Below are positions 43,125-51,921 of a DNA stretch of 64,000 nucleotides, in pieces (the stretch's first letter is position 1; each line of letters opens with the position of its first letter). Below the pieces are notes generated by a model. It saw nothing but the letters and a program-made list of their open reading frames with translations, was not told the DNA's origin and searched no databases. Made by a program: the position numbers and the translations under genes. This DNA comes from Anaerotignum sp. MSJ-24 (GTDB lineage Bacteria > Bacillota > Clostridia > Lachnospirales > Anaerotignaceae): positions 434,001 through 498,000 of the forward strand of contig NZ_JAHLPX010000007.1 of the NCBI RefSeq assembly GCF_018918145.1, written 5' to 3'.

Positions 43125-43205
43125 TTTGTATTGTTCGGGAATATGTGGTAAAATCGGTTTTACGGATTGTATTTGTCCGCAAAATTTGTATCGGAGGTAA
43201 TAAAT

Positions 43206-44090
43206 ATGCCTGATGTATGGTTCCCGAATTTAGGAATAGAGATAAATTCTTTGAGCCGTGTGGCGTTTTCGCTTTTTGGTATTGATGTATATTGGTATGG
43301 AATATTGATAGGTGGCGGAATAATACTGGCAACATATATTGCGATGAGATATATGAAGAGTATCGGCGGAAATCCGGAGGATATTTCCGATTTTATGTTA
43401 TACGGAATTATTTTCTGTATTATAGGCGCAAGACTTTATTATGTAATATTTGAATGGGAGATGTATAAGGATAATCCATTGGAGATATTTAATCTGCGTG
43501 AAGGCGGTCTTGCGATATACGGCGGAATAATTGCGGCGATTATATTCGGAATATTCTTTACAAAAAGGCGAAATCTGGATTTCTGGGCAATGGCAGATGT
43601 TATTGCACCGTCTGTACCTATCGGACAGGCAATAGGACGTTTCGGAAATTTCTTTAACAGAGAGGCTTTCGGCGGATATACAGACGGACTTTTTGCAATG
43701 AGATATAAGCTAAGTCAGGTTTCAAGCGGAAATCTGACAGATGACATTCTTGCTCATACGGTAACGGTGAACGGAGTTGAATATATACAGGTGCATCCTA
43801 CATTTATGTATGAGGCACTCTGGAATGTCGGAGTCATAATAATACTTATGACATTGAGGAAAAAAGGAAAGCTTAAAAGAAGAATACTTCCGATGTATTT
43901 TGTGCTTTACGGCTTGGGAAGAATATGGATCGAAGGCTTGAGAACCGACAGCCTTTATCTTCTCGGAAGTCCCATAAGAGTCAGCCAGGCATTGAGCGGA
44001 TTGCTTATAATATTTGGTATTGTGCTTATATTTGTTATCAAACCAAATGGCGGTGCCGGTAAAAAATACGGTTACGGATATTTTAATTAA
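43206..44090 (+). CDS. lgt: Prolipoprotein diacylglyceryl transferase
   Basis: 294-residue Lgt with seven transmembrane helices. The signature GRFGNFFNREAFGG holds the essential Arg/Asn residues, preceded by IYGGIIAAIIFGIF; the closing GLGRIWIEGLRTDSLYL is also typical. It adds diacylglycerol to the lipobox cysteine of lipoproteins such as the two encoded in this window. Start at 43206 follows GGAGG. Confidence 0.96.
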   Translation: MPDVWFPNLGIEINSLSRVAFSLFGIDVYWYGILIGGGIILATYIAMRYMKSIGGNPEDISDFMLYGIIFCIIGARLYYVIFEWEMYKDNPLEIFNLREGGLAIYGGIIAAIIFGIFFTKRRNLDFWAMADVIAPSVPIGQAIGRFGNFFNREAFGGYTDGLFAMRYKLSQVSSGNLTDDILAHTVTVNGVEYIQVHPTFMYEALWNVGVIIILMTLRKKGKLKRRILPMYFVLYGLGRIWIEGLRTDSLYLLGSPIRVSQALSGLLIIFGIVLIFVIKPNGGAGKKYGYGYFN

Positions 44091-44118
44091 TTTGAAAATA
44101 TAAAAACTGAAAATTTGT

Positions 44119-44158
44119 ATGCCTCTTTTATTTTTGATGAAAGGGGCATAATATTTTA
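44119..44158 (+). terminator. Intrinsic terminator after lgt
   Basis: ATGCCTCTTT and AAAGGGGCAT arms (one G-T pair) around an 11-base loop, then an A/T-rich run with four T. Confidence 0.65.
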
Positions 44159-44338
44159 TACAGGCGGTTTCGAAAATGAAAAAATTTAAACTTTTGAAAA
44201 TAACTTTACGTAAAATACACAGATAATATACTTATACCATACAAAACTGCACAATTTTATTGATTCACATTTGTTAGAAACTATACTTGAAAAATATACA
44301 CCGAATAACTATTATAATGGGCAAAAGGAGTGATAGTT

Positions 44339-44566
44339 ATGACAACATTTAAAGATGAGACATTAGAAGAAAAATTAGAGGCAGCAAAGGTTAAAAAAGA
44401 AGAACTTAAGGAAGAATTAAAGCAGGTTGAAAAGGATATAAACGAGCTTGAAAAACAGTTGGAGGATAAAGAGCTTAAAGAGCTTAACGAGGTTATTTTA
44501 ACATCTGGCTTTACGGTAAAAGAAATAGTAAAATTGATTGCCGAAGCAAAGGAACGTAAAGCATAA
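44339..44566 (+). CDS. Short coiled-coil protein
   Basis: 75-residue soluble protein. Nearly all of residues 8-50 form a heptad coiled coil of Glu/Lys/Leu (LEEKLEAAKVKKEELKEEL... and KDINELEKQLEDKELKEL); a short ILTSGFTVKEIVKLIAEAKERKA tail may form a second helix pair. No family recognised. AAAGGAG 8 bases before the ATG and a very strong terminator after it show that it is a real gene. Function unknown; a dimer or partner-binding role is only inference. Confidence 0.7.
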   Translation: MTTFKDETLEEKLEAAKVKKEELKEELKQVEKDINELEKQLEDKELKELNEVILTSGFTVKEIVKLIAEAKERKA

Positions 44567-44582
44567 TTACATAAAAATTTTT

Positions 44583-44625
44583 GGCCGTACCTGGTGTATT
44601 GCTACACCTTAGGTACGGCTTTTTG
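44583..44625 (+). terminator. Intrinsic terminator after coiled-coil gene
   Basis: GCCGTACCT and AGGTACGGC arms, continued inside by GGTGTA and TACACC around TTGC, then TTTTTGTTTTT. One of the strongest in the window. Confidence 0.93.
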
Positions 44626-44662
44626 TTTTTGGAGAATGCTGTCAGATTTAATTATATAATGT

Positions 44663-44691
44663 TTGACATTACAGACATTACGTAATACAAT
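44663..44691 (+). promoter_or_regulatory. Sigma-A promoter of the corrinoid uptake operon
   Basis: TTGACA (44663-44668), 17-bp spacer, TACAAT (44686-44691), shortly before the cobalamin riboswitch. Confidence 0.88.
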
Positions 44692-44724
44692 AAATTTGTA
44701 TACACAATAATTTAATATGTATGT

Positions 44725-44898
44725 TAAGGTGCTTTTGTAACAAAAAGAGAATAGGGAATACGGTGAAAATCCGTAACAGCACCCACTACTGTAACTCTGA
44801 CGAATTGCTTTTTAACCGTTTCGGTTAGCCACTGACGTATGTTGGGAAGGTTCAAAGCATATTAGGATGACGGGAAGCCAGGAGACCTGCCTTAACAG
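44725..44898 (+). ncRNA. Cobalamin riboswitch
   Basis: Conserved blocks in order: AGGGAATACGGTGAAAATCCGT, ACAGCACCCACTACTGTAA, GCCACTGACG, GGGAAGG, then GATGACGGGAAGCCAGGAGACCTGCC. The B12-box and the closing GACCTGCC are unmistakable. Adenosylcobalamin binding normally turns off the downstream genes, here a corrinoid ABC importer. Confidence 0.96.
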
Positions 44899-44932
44899 AT
44901 TATTATGAATGCAAATCTTGGGGATTGAAGAT

Positions 44933-44957
44933 GGGTGTTATTTTTATGCCCGTTTTT
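44933..44957 (+). terminator. Terminator of the cobalamin riboswitch
   Basis: GGGTGT and ATGCCC (wobble allowed) around a T-rich loop, then GTTTTT, 80 bp before the importer genes. Likely the expression platform. Confidence 0.65.
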
Positions 44958-45036
44958 AACTGCACAAAAGGAGTGATTGAAGGGACATAAAAATTTTTAA
45001 ACAGTAACTTTTAAATTAAATTATTGGAGGTAATGT

Positions 45037-46143
45037 ATGAAATCAAATTTTAAAATCACAAAGCTCGTTGCTTTACTTTTAGCAATGATTTTTGCTATGT
45101 CGGCAATGACAGGATGTTCTTCATCATCAAACACAACAGAAACAAAGGCAGAGGACACAAATGACGACAGCACAGCAAGCGAAACACAGGTGGTTATCGA
45201 CAGCATCGGCCGTGAGGTAGAGATTCCCGACCCTGTAACAAAGGCTGTTGTTGCAAACGCTTATAACACAGAAATTATCAACGCTATTGACGCACTTGAC
45301 TGCGTAATCGGTGTTGATTATAACATTTATCAGGATAAAGAATCTTGGAAAAACAAATTTACGGAAGACATGGTAATCGGACAGAGCCAGAAAGAGCTTA
45401 ATTACGAAAAAATCATTGAGCTTGCTCCCGAAGTACTTATCCTCACAGGCAACGGTACATACGAAGAGGCTGAACAGCAGCTTGAGCCTTTCGGAATCAA
45501 GGTTGTTGTTTGTGACGCATACTACACAGATCAGTTTGAAAAGAGCTGCGACCTTTTAGGACAGGTATTCGGCAAGGAAGAAAATGCTGACGAGCTTAAG
45601 CATTACTTCATGGACAAGCTTGATTACATCAATAAACAGCTCGAAGGTGTTGAAAAGAAAACACTTTACTTTGAATACAGAAGAGAAGGAAACACAACAA
45701 TTCCCGGAAACTTCTTCTATTACATGGTTGAATACGCAGGAGCAGACAACGTATTTAAAGATTCACAGAACGTAGAGGTTGAATCAGAGGCAGTTATTGC
45801 CGCAAATCCCGAATATATCGTTAAGGTTTCGGCACCCGATGTGTATTCATCATACTATCCTCCTACACTTGAGGAGCATCAGGCAATTAAAGAAGAGCTT
45901 ATCAGCAGACCGGGCTGGGACGAAATCGACGCTGTAAAGAACGACAACATTCTTCTTCTTTCACACTATGTTCATGGCGGTGCATCAAAGCTTGTAGGCT
46001 GTATGTATATCGCTAAATTCCTCTATCCCGATCTTCTTCCCGATCTTCATCCCGAAGAAGTATTCAGAGACTGGCTTGAAAAATATCAGAAGCTTGACTA
46101 CATTGAAGGACATACATATCCTGCATATACATTTGAGGATTAA
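45037..46143 (+). CDS. Corrinoid ABC transporter substrate-binding lipoprotein (BtuF-like)
   Basis: 368-residue lipoprotein of the periplasmic-binding type III (FecB/BtuF) class. Signal peptide with lipobox AMTGC (Cys 27), then a Ser/Thr/Asp-rich linker, IDSIGREVEIPDPVTKAVVAN, and a closing LLSHYVHGGASKLVGCMYIAKFLYPD. Under the cobalamin riboswitch the substrate is most likely a corrinoid (cobalamin or cobinamide), although siderophores use the same fold. First gene of a three-gene importer; GGAGG site upstream. Confidence 0.85.
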   Translation: MKSNFKITKLVALLLAMIFAMSAMTGCSSSSNTTETKAEDTNDDSTASETQVVIDSIGREVEIPDPVTKAVVANAYNTEIINAIDALDCVIGVDYNIYQDKESWKNKFTEDMVIGQSQKELNYEKIIELAPEVLILTGNGTYEEAEQQLEPFGIKVVVCDAYYTDQFEKSCDLLGQVFGKEENADELKHYFMDKLDYINKQLEGVEKKTLYFEYRREGNTTIPGNFFYYMVEYAGADNVFKDSQNVEVESEAVIAANPEYIVKVSAPDVYSSYYPPTLEEHQAIKEELISRPGWDEIDAVKNDNILLLSHYVHGGASKLVGCMYIAKFLYPDLLPDLHPEEVFRDWLEKYQKLDYIEGHTYPAYTFED

Positions 46144-46145
46144 TC

Positions 46146-47225
46146 ATGAAAAATACAGAGTCTTATGATATCAGAAAAGAATATGAGAGTAATAACAGAA
46201 AAAAGATAATAATTCTTATCGTTAGCATAGTTGTTATGCTCATATGCGGACTTTATTTTGTTACACTCGGTGTTGCCGATACAAGCTTTTCGCAGGTAGT
46301 TTCGGCAATAGGCGCATGGTTTAACGGAAGCATTAAGGCAGGAATAGGCGAGGATATGAAGGCATATAAGATAATCGTTCTTATGCGTCTTCCGAGAATA
46401 GCCATAGCCATTGTTGCCGGAATGGGACTTTCTGTTTCAGGTGTCGCCATGCAGGCAGTTACAAGAAATCCGCTTGTAAGTTCATTTACCATGGGTATTT
46501 CTTCTGCCGCAGCCTTTGGAGCTTCCATGTGCATTGTTTTTGCATCTGGAGCATTCTTAAGAAGCGAATTAGGTATTATACTCTGTGCATTTGCAGCCGC
46601 CATATTATGTATGGCGGTTGTGTACGCTATTGCTAATAAAGTCGGTATGGGTGCGGAAACAATAGTACTCACAGGTATAGCGCTGAATTATTTTTTCAGT
46701 GCACTTACATCGACAATAGAGTTTTTTGCACAGGAGCATAAGCTTGCTGCCGTTGTACAGTGGACATTCGGAACATTCAACGGAACGGTCTGGAAGGATG
46801 TAGCATTTTCCGGAGTAATTGTTCTTATATGCTCGATTGTTATAATGGTGAATTATCTCCGTCTTAATGCAATGGCATCGGGTGATGATGAGCTTGTAAA
46901 AACACTGGGCTTAAATCCCAAAAGAATAAGAACGCTTATGTTTGCAATGTCGGTATTTATGACTGCGGCTGTAATAAGCTTTACAGGCGTTATCGGCTTT
47001 GTCGGTCTTGTTGCTCCGCATATAGCAAGAATGCTTGTCGGCAATGACCATAAGTTTCTTATACCGTTTTCGGCCGTAACAGGCTCAATGCTGCTTATGG
47101 CATCCGATGCAATAGGAAAAACAATACTTTCGCCGGTAAGTATTCCGGTCGGTATCGTTGTTTCCTTCCTTGGAGTTCCTCTTTTTGTAAGTCTTATTTT
47201 AAAGAGCAAAAGGGGGAATATATAA
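46146..47225 (+). CDS. Corrinoid ABC transporter permease (FecCD/BtuC family)
   Basis: 359-residue integral membrane protein with about ten helices. Family hallmarks: [56 protein letters not shown], and [28 protein letters not shown] (read in parts). The last part is the coupling helix to the ATPase. Immediately follows the binding protein (2-base gap) and precedes the ATPase. Substrate inferred from the riboswitch. Confidence 0.88.
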   Translation: [359 protein letters not shown]

Positions 47226-47993
47226 ATGAGTCTTATTGTTGATAATGTAAGCTTCAGCTATAATAAAGAAAGAGAAATACTCTCGGATATTAGCTTTGAG
47301 CTTAATAACGGTGAAAGCATATTCCTTTTGGGCCCCAACGGTACGGGAAAAACAACGCTTTTGAAATGTATAAACCATATACTTACTCCGAGCAGCGGAA
47401 AAATTACAATAAACGGAGAAAATATAGCAAACATGACACCAGCGATGGTTGCAAAAAAAATTGGATATGTTCCGCAGTATAACAATAATGTGTTTTCTAT
47501 GAACGTAATTGACACAATAATGCTCGGAAGGATATCCTTTGCCGGACGAAGAATAAGAACAGAGGATAAGGACATTGTTTTTGACCTTATAGAAAAGCTG
47601 AACCTGCAGAAATTCGCCTTTAAGAACATAAACGAGATGAGTGGCGGAGAGCGACAGCGGGTTTTTATTGCAATAGCTTTGGCACAGGAGCCGGAAATAA
47701 TAATTCTTGATGAGCCGACAAGCAGTCTTGACCTGCAAAACCAGATGTTTACACTGGAACTCATAACGGATCTGGCAAAAAATAAAAATCTTGGTGTGTT
47801 TATGTCCATACACGATCTAAATCTTACGTCGCTTTATGCCGATAAGGTGCTTGTACTGAAGGGCTCAAAGATTTATGCTTTCGGAAAGCCTAATGATGTG
47901 CTTACGGAAAAGACTGTTAGGGAGGTTTACGGTGTTAATGCCGTAGTGACGGAAGAGGACGGAGCGGCACACGTGCGATTAATAAGAAAATAG
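47226..47993 (+). CDS. Corrinoid ABC transporter ATP-binding protein (BtuD-like)
   Basis: 255-residue ABC ATPase. Walker A LGPNGTGKTTLLKC, Q-loop VPQYNNNVFS, signature NEMSGGERQRVFIAIALAQ, Walker B IIILDEPTSSLD and the switch His in SIHDLN. Typical of FecE/BtuD-type importer ATPases. Start 47226 is right after the permease stop, so coupled. Last gene of the importer, no convincing terminator; an element with hairpins follows. Confidence 0.9.
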   Translation: MSLIVDNVSFSYNKEREILSDISFELNNGESIFLLGPNGTGKTTLLKCINHILTPSSGKITINGENIANMTPAMVAKKIGYVPQYNNNVFSMNVIDTIMLGRISFAGRRIRTEDKDIVFDLIEKLNLQKFAFKNINEMSGGERQRVFIAIALAQEPEIIILDEPTSSLDLQNQMFTLELITDLAKNKNLGVFMSIHDLNLTSLYADKVLVLKGSKIYAFGKPNDVLTEKTVREVYGVNAVVTEEDGAAHVRLIRK

Positions 47994-48027
47994 ATATTTT
48001 ATTTATCAGTAATATTACAATTATTTT

Positions 48028-48143
48028 GCGACTCTGCAAGTCGCGTGGGAGCGAAATGCTTCTGCCATTATGTGGTGGTTAAAAAACGCTTTTGTTTACG
48101 AAAGTAATCAATATACCGGGGACTTCTGTCCCCCGTTACCACC
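48028..48143 (+). repeat. Multi-hairpin element downstream of the importer
   Basis: No gene in 47994-48309. Hairpin GCGACT-CTGCA-AGTCGC (48028-48044) is followed by outer arms GGTGGT (48074-48079)/ACCACC (48138-48143) enclosing CTTTTG-TTTA-CGAAAG (48089-48104) and GGGGAC-TTCT-GTCCCC (48118-48133). The TTTA/CGAAAG hairpin resembles the one at 22153-22170. Probably a dispersed structured repeat; could also act as a terminator/stabiliser for the importer mRNA. A weak GGGCT/AGCCC hairpin lies at about 48210-48225. Confidence 0.55.
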
Positions 48144-48309
48144 TTGGCTATACTAATTAATACTAAATTCAAAATTCAATACCAAAAACTTTTTAAAGCT
48201 TTGCGGAGGGCTGGAAAAAGCCCCAATATACTTAAAAAATTACGTTATTTTTAATGAAATATTCATATCGCAATGATATAATTCAATAAAAAGTATTGGC
48301 GGTGATTTT

Positions 48310-49284
48310 ATGAATACATATATTGACGAAGAAAACAACGAGTATCTACTTTTTGAAAACGGTGAGCAGATAACCGAACATATAAATCTGATCGAGAAAA
48401 AGCTCTTAAAGGCAGAAAAAACAAGGAACGTATTTGTGATTTTAACAATCGTTCTTGCGACGGTTCTCGGTTTTTTAATATATTCAAATTTTGATTATAT
48501 TGCGTTTAAGACAATGTTTACAAAAACATATATATATCAGTCGAGCCTTCAGGAGCTTGTAGACTGGGAGCTTGACGAGGAAAATGCCGATATCGGAAAA
48601 TATTTTGACGATGCGGTTATAAGCGTTTTTATTGATAAGCTTTATGAAATAAGCGGTGATGATTATACATATCTGTATCTTCCTTATCAATATATCTACA
48701 GTAGCGAAAGAGAGAGTGCAAGAGGCGCAAGCTGTAGGTTTGCACCCTATAACTGTGATACGGCATATTTAAACATAACCAATTTTACCGATGAGTCGTC
48801 GGAGTTTGTTTATGATAATGCGGATAAGCTTACGAACTATAAAAATCTTATTCTGGACTTGCGTAACAATCCCGGTGGATATGTCGATTCGGCAGAAGAA
48901 ATAGCCGAAATATTTTTGGATAAGGACAGCATTATTTATTCAGAGCATACACTGAACGGCACGTTTGACAAAACAGTAAAGACCGAGAATGATGCGATGC
49001 TTAAGTTTGATAAAATAATAATATTGCAAAATTCCGAAACGGCATCAGCGGCGGAAATATTGATAGGAGCATTGAAGGGCAATCTGGATAATGTTATCCT
49101 TATGGGTGACACGACCTTCGGAAAGGGCATTGGACAGATAACAATACCGCTTAAAAATGGATTTTATCTAAATGCAACCGCCTTCACATGGCTTATGCCC
49201 GACGGAAAAAACATACATGGCGAGGGAATAGATGCCGATTATGAATATTCGGTAGATGAATTAAAGAGACAATTGGCAAATTAA
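48310..49284 (+). CDS. S41-family peptidase without PDZ domain
   Basis: 324-residue membrane-anchored serine peptidase. Cytoplasmic N-terminus, a transmembrane helix at about 40-58, then the C-terminal-processing (tail-specific) domain: LILDLRNNPGGYVDSAEEIAEIFL, catalytic Ser in NSETASAAEILIGAL and the Lys in TTFGKGIGQITIPL. No PDZ domain before the catalytic part, and 324 residues is short for CtpA. It is transcribed toward and only 18 bases ahead of cbiK, so it may head the cobalamin operon by chance or by function. Substrate unknown. Confidence 0.8.
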   Translation: MNTYIDEENNEYLLFENGEQITEHINLIEKKLLKAEKTRNVFVILTIVLATVLGFLIYSNFDYIAFKTMFTKTYIYQSSLQELVDWELDEENADIGKYFDDAVISVFIDKLYEISGDDYTYLYLPYQYIYSSERESARGASCRFAPYNCDTAYLNITNFTDESSEFVYDNADKLTNYKNLILDLRNNPGGYVDSAEEIAEIFLDKDSIIYSEHTLNGTFDKTVKTENDAMLKFDKIIILQNSETASAAEILIGALKGNLDNVILMGDTTFGKGIGQITIPLKNGFYLNATAFTWLMPDGKNIHGEGIDADYEYSVDELKRQLAN

Positions 49285-49302
49285 AAAAACAGGAGATAAA
49301 TA

Positions 49303-50064
49303 ATGAAGGGAATATTGACAGTAAGCTTTGGCGTTGCGGATAAGCAATCCGGCGAAAAAAGCATAGGAATGATAGAAAAGGATATACATGAGCATTTCGG
49401 CGGATATGGCTTTTACAGCGCATATACAAGCCCGACCGTAAGACGCAAGCTGAATGAAAAATACGGTATGAGCATAATGTCAGCAGAGGAAGCGCTGGAC
49501 AAAATATATTCTGACGGAATATCCGAGGTCTATATCGTTCCGACCAACATAATAAACGGAATAGAATACAATAAGCTGACGGCTCTTGCCGAAAAAAACA
49601 GGACACGCTTTAAGTCGGTTGATATAGGCAAACCGATAATAGAAAACCCTGACGATTGCGAAGCGCTTGTGCCTGTGCTTAGGGAAATAATCGGCTTTGA
49701 CGACGGACACGAATATATACTTATGGGCCATGGAACAGACCACGAGGCGGACGAAAGATACAGTGAGCTCAATAAGGCCTTTGCCGAAAACGGTATGGCT
49801 AACGTAAGAATTGCAACTGTTGAAGGTGAACTGCTGATAGATAATGTTATTAAAAATGTTGATATGAAAAAGCCTGTTGTTATACAGCCTCTTATGATTG
49901 TTGCCGGAGATCATGCAAAAAATGATATGGCAGGAAATGAAGATTCGTTTTATACTAAGGTTACGGAGGCAGGCGGAAAGGCTGAGTGCGTTATAAAAGG
50001 ACTCGGCGAATATGAAGCTTTCCGTAAACATCTGATTAAAAGAACAGAAGGAATGATTAAATAA
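49303..50064 (+). CDS. cbiK: Sirohydrochlorin cobaltochelatase
   Basis: 253-residue CbiK, which inserts cobalt into sirohydrochlorin at the start of the oxygen-independent cobalamin route. Metal-binding histidines lie in LMGHGTDHEADERY and MIVAGDHAKNDMAGNEDSF; the N-terminal ILTVSFGVADKQS is typical. CbiK rather than CbiX or CobNST marks the anaerobic path. No signal peptide, so cytosolic. GGAGA site upstream; S41 gene stop is 18 bases away, cbiL begins one base after its stop. Confidence 0.95.
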   Translation: MKGILTVSFGVADKQSGEKSIGMIEKDIHEHFGGYGFYSAYTSPTVRRKLNEKYGMSIMSAEEALDKIYSDGISEVYIVPTNIINGIEYNKLTALAEKNRTRFKSVDIGKPIIENPDDCEALVPVLREIIGFDDGHEYILMGHGTDHEADERYSELNKAFAENGMANVRIATVEGELLIDNVIKNVDMKKPVVIQPLMIVAGDHAKNDMAGNEDSFYTKVTEAGGKAECVIKGLGEYEAFRKHLIKRTEGMIK

Positions 50065-50065
50065 A

Positions 50066-50764
50066 ATGGTTAGAGGACGACTTTTCGGCGTCGGTGTTGG
50101 ACCGGGAGATCCGGAGCTTATGACGGTTAAGGCGGTAAGAGTTATTAACGAATGCGGTGCAATAGCCATACCGACGGAAACGATAGAAAAATGCACTGCA
50201 TATCAGATTGCAAAAAAGACCGCAAATGTAAGCTGTAAAAAAATAATACCTGTTCCCGTGCCTATGACTAGGGACAGAATAGTATTGAAAAAAGCCTATG
50301 AAAAAGGTATTAGGGACATTGAAGAGGCTCTCGAAAAGGGCGACGATGTCGCTTTTTTGAATCTCGGAGATCCGACGGTGTATTCAACATATATGGGCAT
50401 ACATTCGAGAATTAAGGCTGACGGATATTATGCCGAGATAGTAAACGGAGTTACGTCATTTTGTGCCGTTGCAGGAAGACTTGGCATAAACCTTGCGAAG
50501 AATAAGGAATCCATACATATTTATCCTGCGGCATATGACAATGACGATATGCTCACAGTAAAAGGAACAAGAGTGCTTATGAAATCCGCAAGCCGCCTTG
50601 GTGAGGTAAAGCATAAGCTTTTGGAAATGGAAAAGAACGGACTTATTGATGCCGGAGCGGTTACCGACTGCACAATGGAAACTGAAACGGTATACGACAG
50701 TATCGAAAAAATAGACGAGAATGCCGGATATTTTACAACAATAATCGTTAGAGATAAGGAATAA
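50066..50764 (+). CDS. cbiL: Cobalt-factor II C20-methyltransferase
   Basis: 232-residue SAM-dependent tetrapyrrole methylase (CbiL/CobI). N-terminal GVGVGPGDPELMTVKAVRVI is the family's signature, followed by FLNLGDPTVYSTYMGIHSRI and the GVTSFCAVAGRLGINLA loop. Transfers a methyl group to C20 of cobalt-factor II. Length is typical. One base separates it from cbiK, two from cbiD, so it is translationally coupled. Confidence 0.95.
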   Translation: MVRGRLFGVGVGPGDPELMTVKAVRVINECGAIAIPTETIEKCTAYQIAKKTANVSCKKIIPVPVPMTRDRIVLKKAYEKGIRDIEEALEKGDDVAFLNLGDPTVYSTYMGIHSRIKADGYYAEIVNGVTSFCAVAGRLGINLAKNKESIHIYPAAYDNDDMLTVKGTRVLMKSASRLGEVKHKLLEMEKNGLIDAGAVTDCTMETETVYDSIEKIDENAGYFTTIIVRDKE

Positions 50765-50766
50765 GC

Positions 50767-51921
50767 ATGAGAGATTATGTTCTTAAAAATGGAAAAAGGT
50801 TAAGATGCGGAGTAACAACGGGTACCTGCGCTGCCGCTGCTGCAAAGGCGGCGGCGGAGGTACTTTTTTGCGGAAAAATTCCGGAAAGTATATTTATTGA
50901 TACTCCGAAGGGCATAAGAACGGAGCTTAAGGTAAATATAAAGCGTATAGATAAGTACGGAGTCTGTGCGTCGGTTTTTAAGGACAGCGGCGATGATCCC
51001 GATGTTACCAACGGAACGGAAATATGTGCCGAGGTAAGGCTTGTCAAAGGCAATGCCGAAACCGATTTCGTTGAGGACAACATATATCTTTCCGGTGGCG
51101 AAGGAGTAGGAAGAGTAACAAAAAAAGGACTTGAACAGCCTGTCGGTATGGCGGCAATAAATGTTGTGCCGAGAAAAATGATATTTTCGGCAGTAAGGGA
51201 GTCGATGAACGGAAACGAAAAGCCTGTTACCGTTACAATATCCGTTCCGGACGGAAGAGAGCTTGCGGAAAAAACATTTAATCCGAAGCTTGGCATAATC
51301 GGCGGAATATCCATACTCGGAACAAGCGGAATACTTGAGCCTATGAGCGAACAGGCAATAATAGATACAATAGAAACGGAAATAAAGCAAATGTCATTTT
51401 TCGGCAAAAAATCACTTCTTGTTACACCTGGAAATTACGGAATTTCCTATGCACAGGAATACCTCGGACTTGATACCGACGGAGCAGTGAAATGCAGTAA
51501 CTATATAGGCCACACATTGGATTTTGTTTCTGCATATGGTTTTGAAAATATGCTGTTAATAGGAAATATCGGAAAGCTTGTGAAAACTGCCGCCGGGATA
51601 ATGAATACACATTCAAAGGTCGCAGATGGAAGAGCTGAAATAATGGCTATCCATGCGGTGCTTAACGGCGGTGACAGGACAGCCGCAGAAAAAATAATGG
51701 ACTGTATAAATACAGATGAAATGATAGATGTGCTTAAGAAATACAAAATATTTGAAAAAACCATGGACAGCATAGCAAAAGCGGCTTATAAGCACATATC
51801 GTCAAGAGCAGGAAAAAATGTGAACTGCGGCATAGTCATGTTTTCGGAGAAATACGGAAAGCTATGCTCATGTGGAAATATTGAACGGATAATCGGAAAA
51901 ATAAAGGAGGAAAAGCGATGA
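50767..51921 (+). CDS. cbiD: Cobalt-precorrin-5B C1-methyltransferase
   Basis: 384-residue CbiD, the C1 methyltransferase of the anaerobic pathway, not related to other corrin methylases. Signature near the start: CGVTTGTCAAAAAKAAAEVLF, then KDSGDDPDVTNGTEI and GGEGVGRVTKKGLEQPVG; a later VTPGNYGISYAQ and GHTLDFVSAYGFENMLLIGNIGKL are conserved. Overlaps cbiF by four bases. Its presence with CbiG confirms the oxygen-independent route. Confidence 0.95.
   Translation: MRDYVLKNGKRLRCGVTTGTCAAAAAKAAAEVLFCGKIPESIFIDTPKGIRTELKVNIKRIDKYGVCASVFKDSGDDPDVTNGTEICAEVRLVKGNAETDFVEDNIYLSGGEGVGRVTKKGLEQPVGMAAINVVPRKMIFSAVRESMNGNEKPVTVTISVPDGRELAEKTFNPKLGIIGGISILGTSGILEPMSEQAIIDTIETEIKQMSFFGKKSLLVTPGNYGISYAQEYLGLDTDGAVKCSNYIGHTLDFVSAYGFENMLLIGNIGKLVKTAAGIMNTHSKVADGRAEIMAIHAVLNGGDRTAAEKIMDCINTDEMIDVLKKYKIFEKTMDSIAKAAYKHISSRAGKNVNCGIVMFSEKYGKLCSCGNIERIIGKIKEEKR

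Noticed and set aside
47994-48309. Second cobalamin riboswitch before the S41-cbiK run
   Set aside because: None of the B12-box blocks seen at 44725-44898 recur here.
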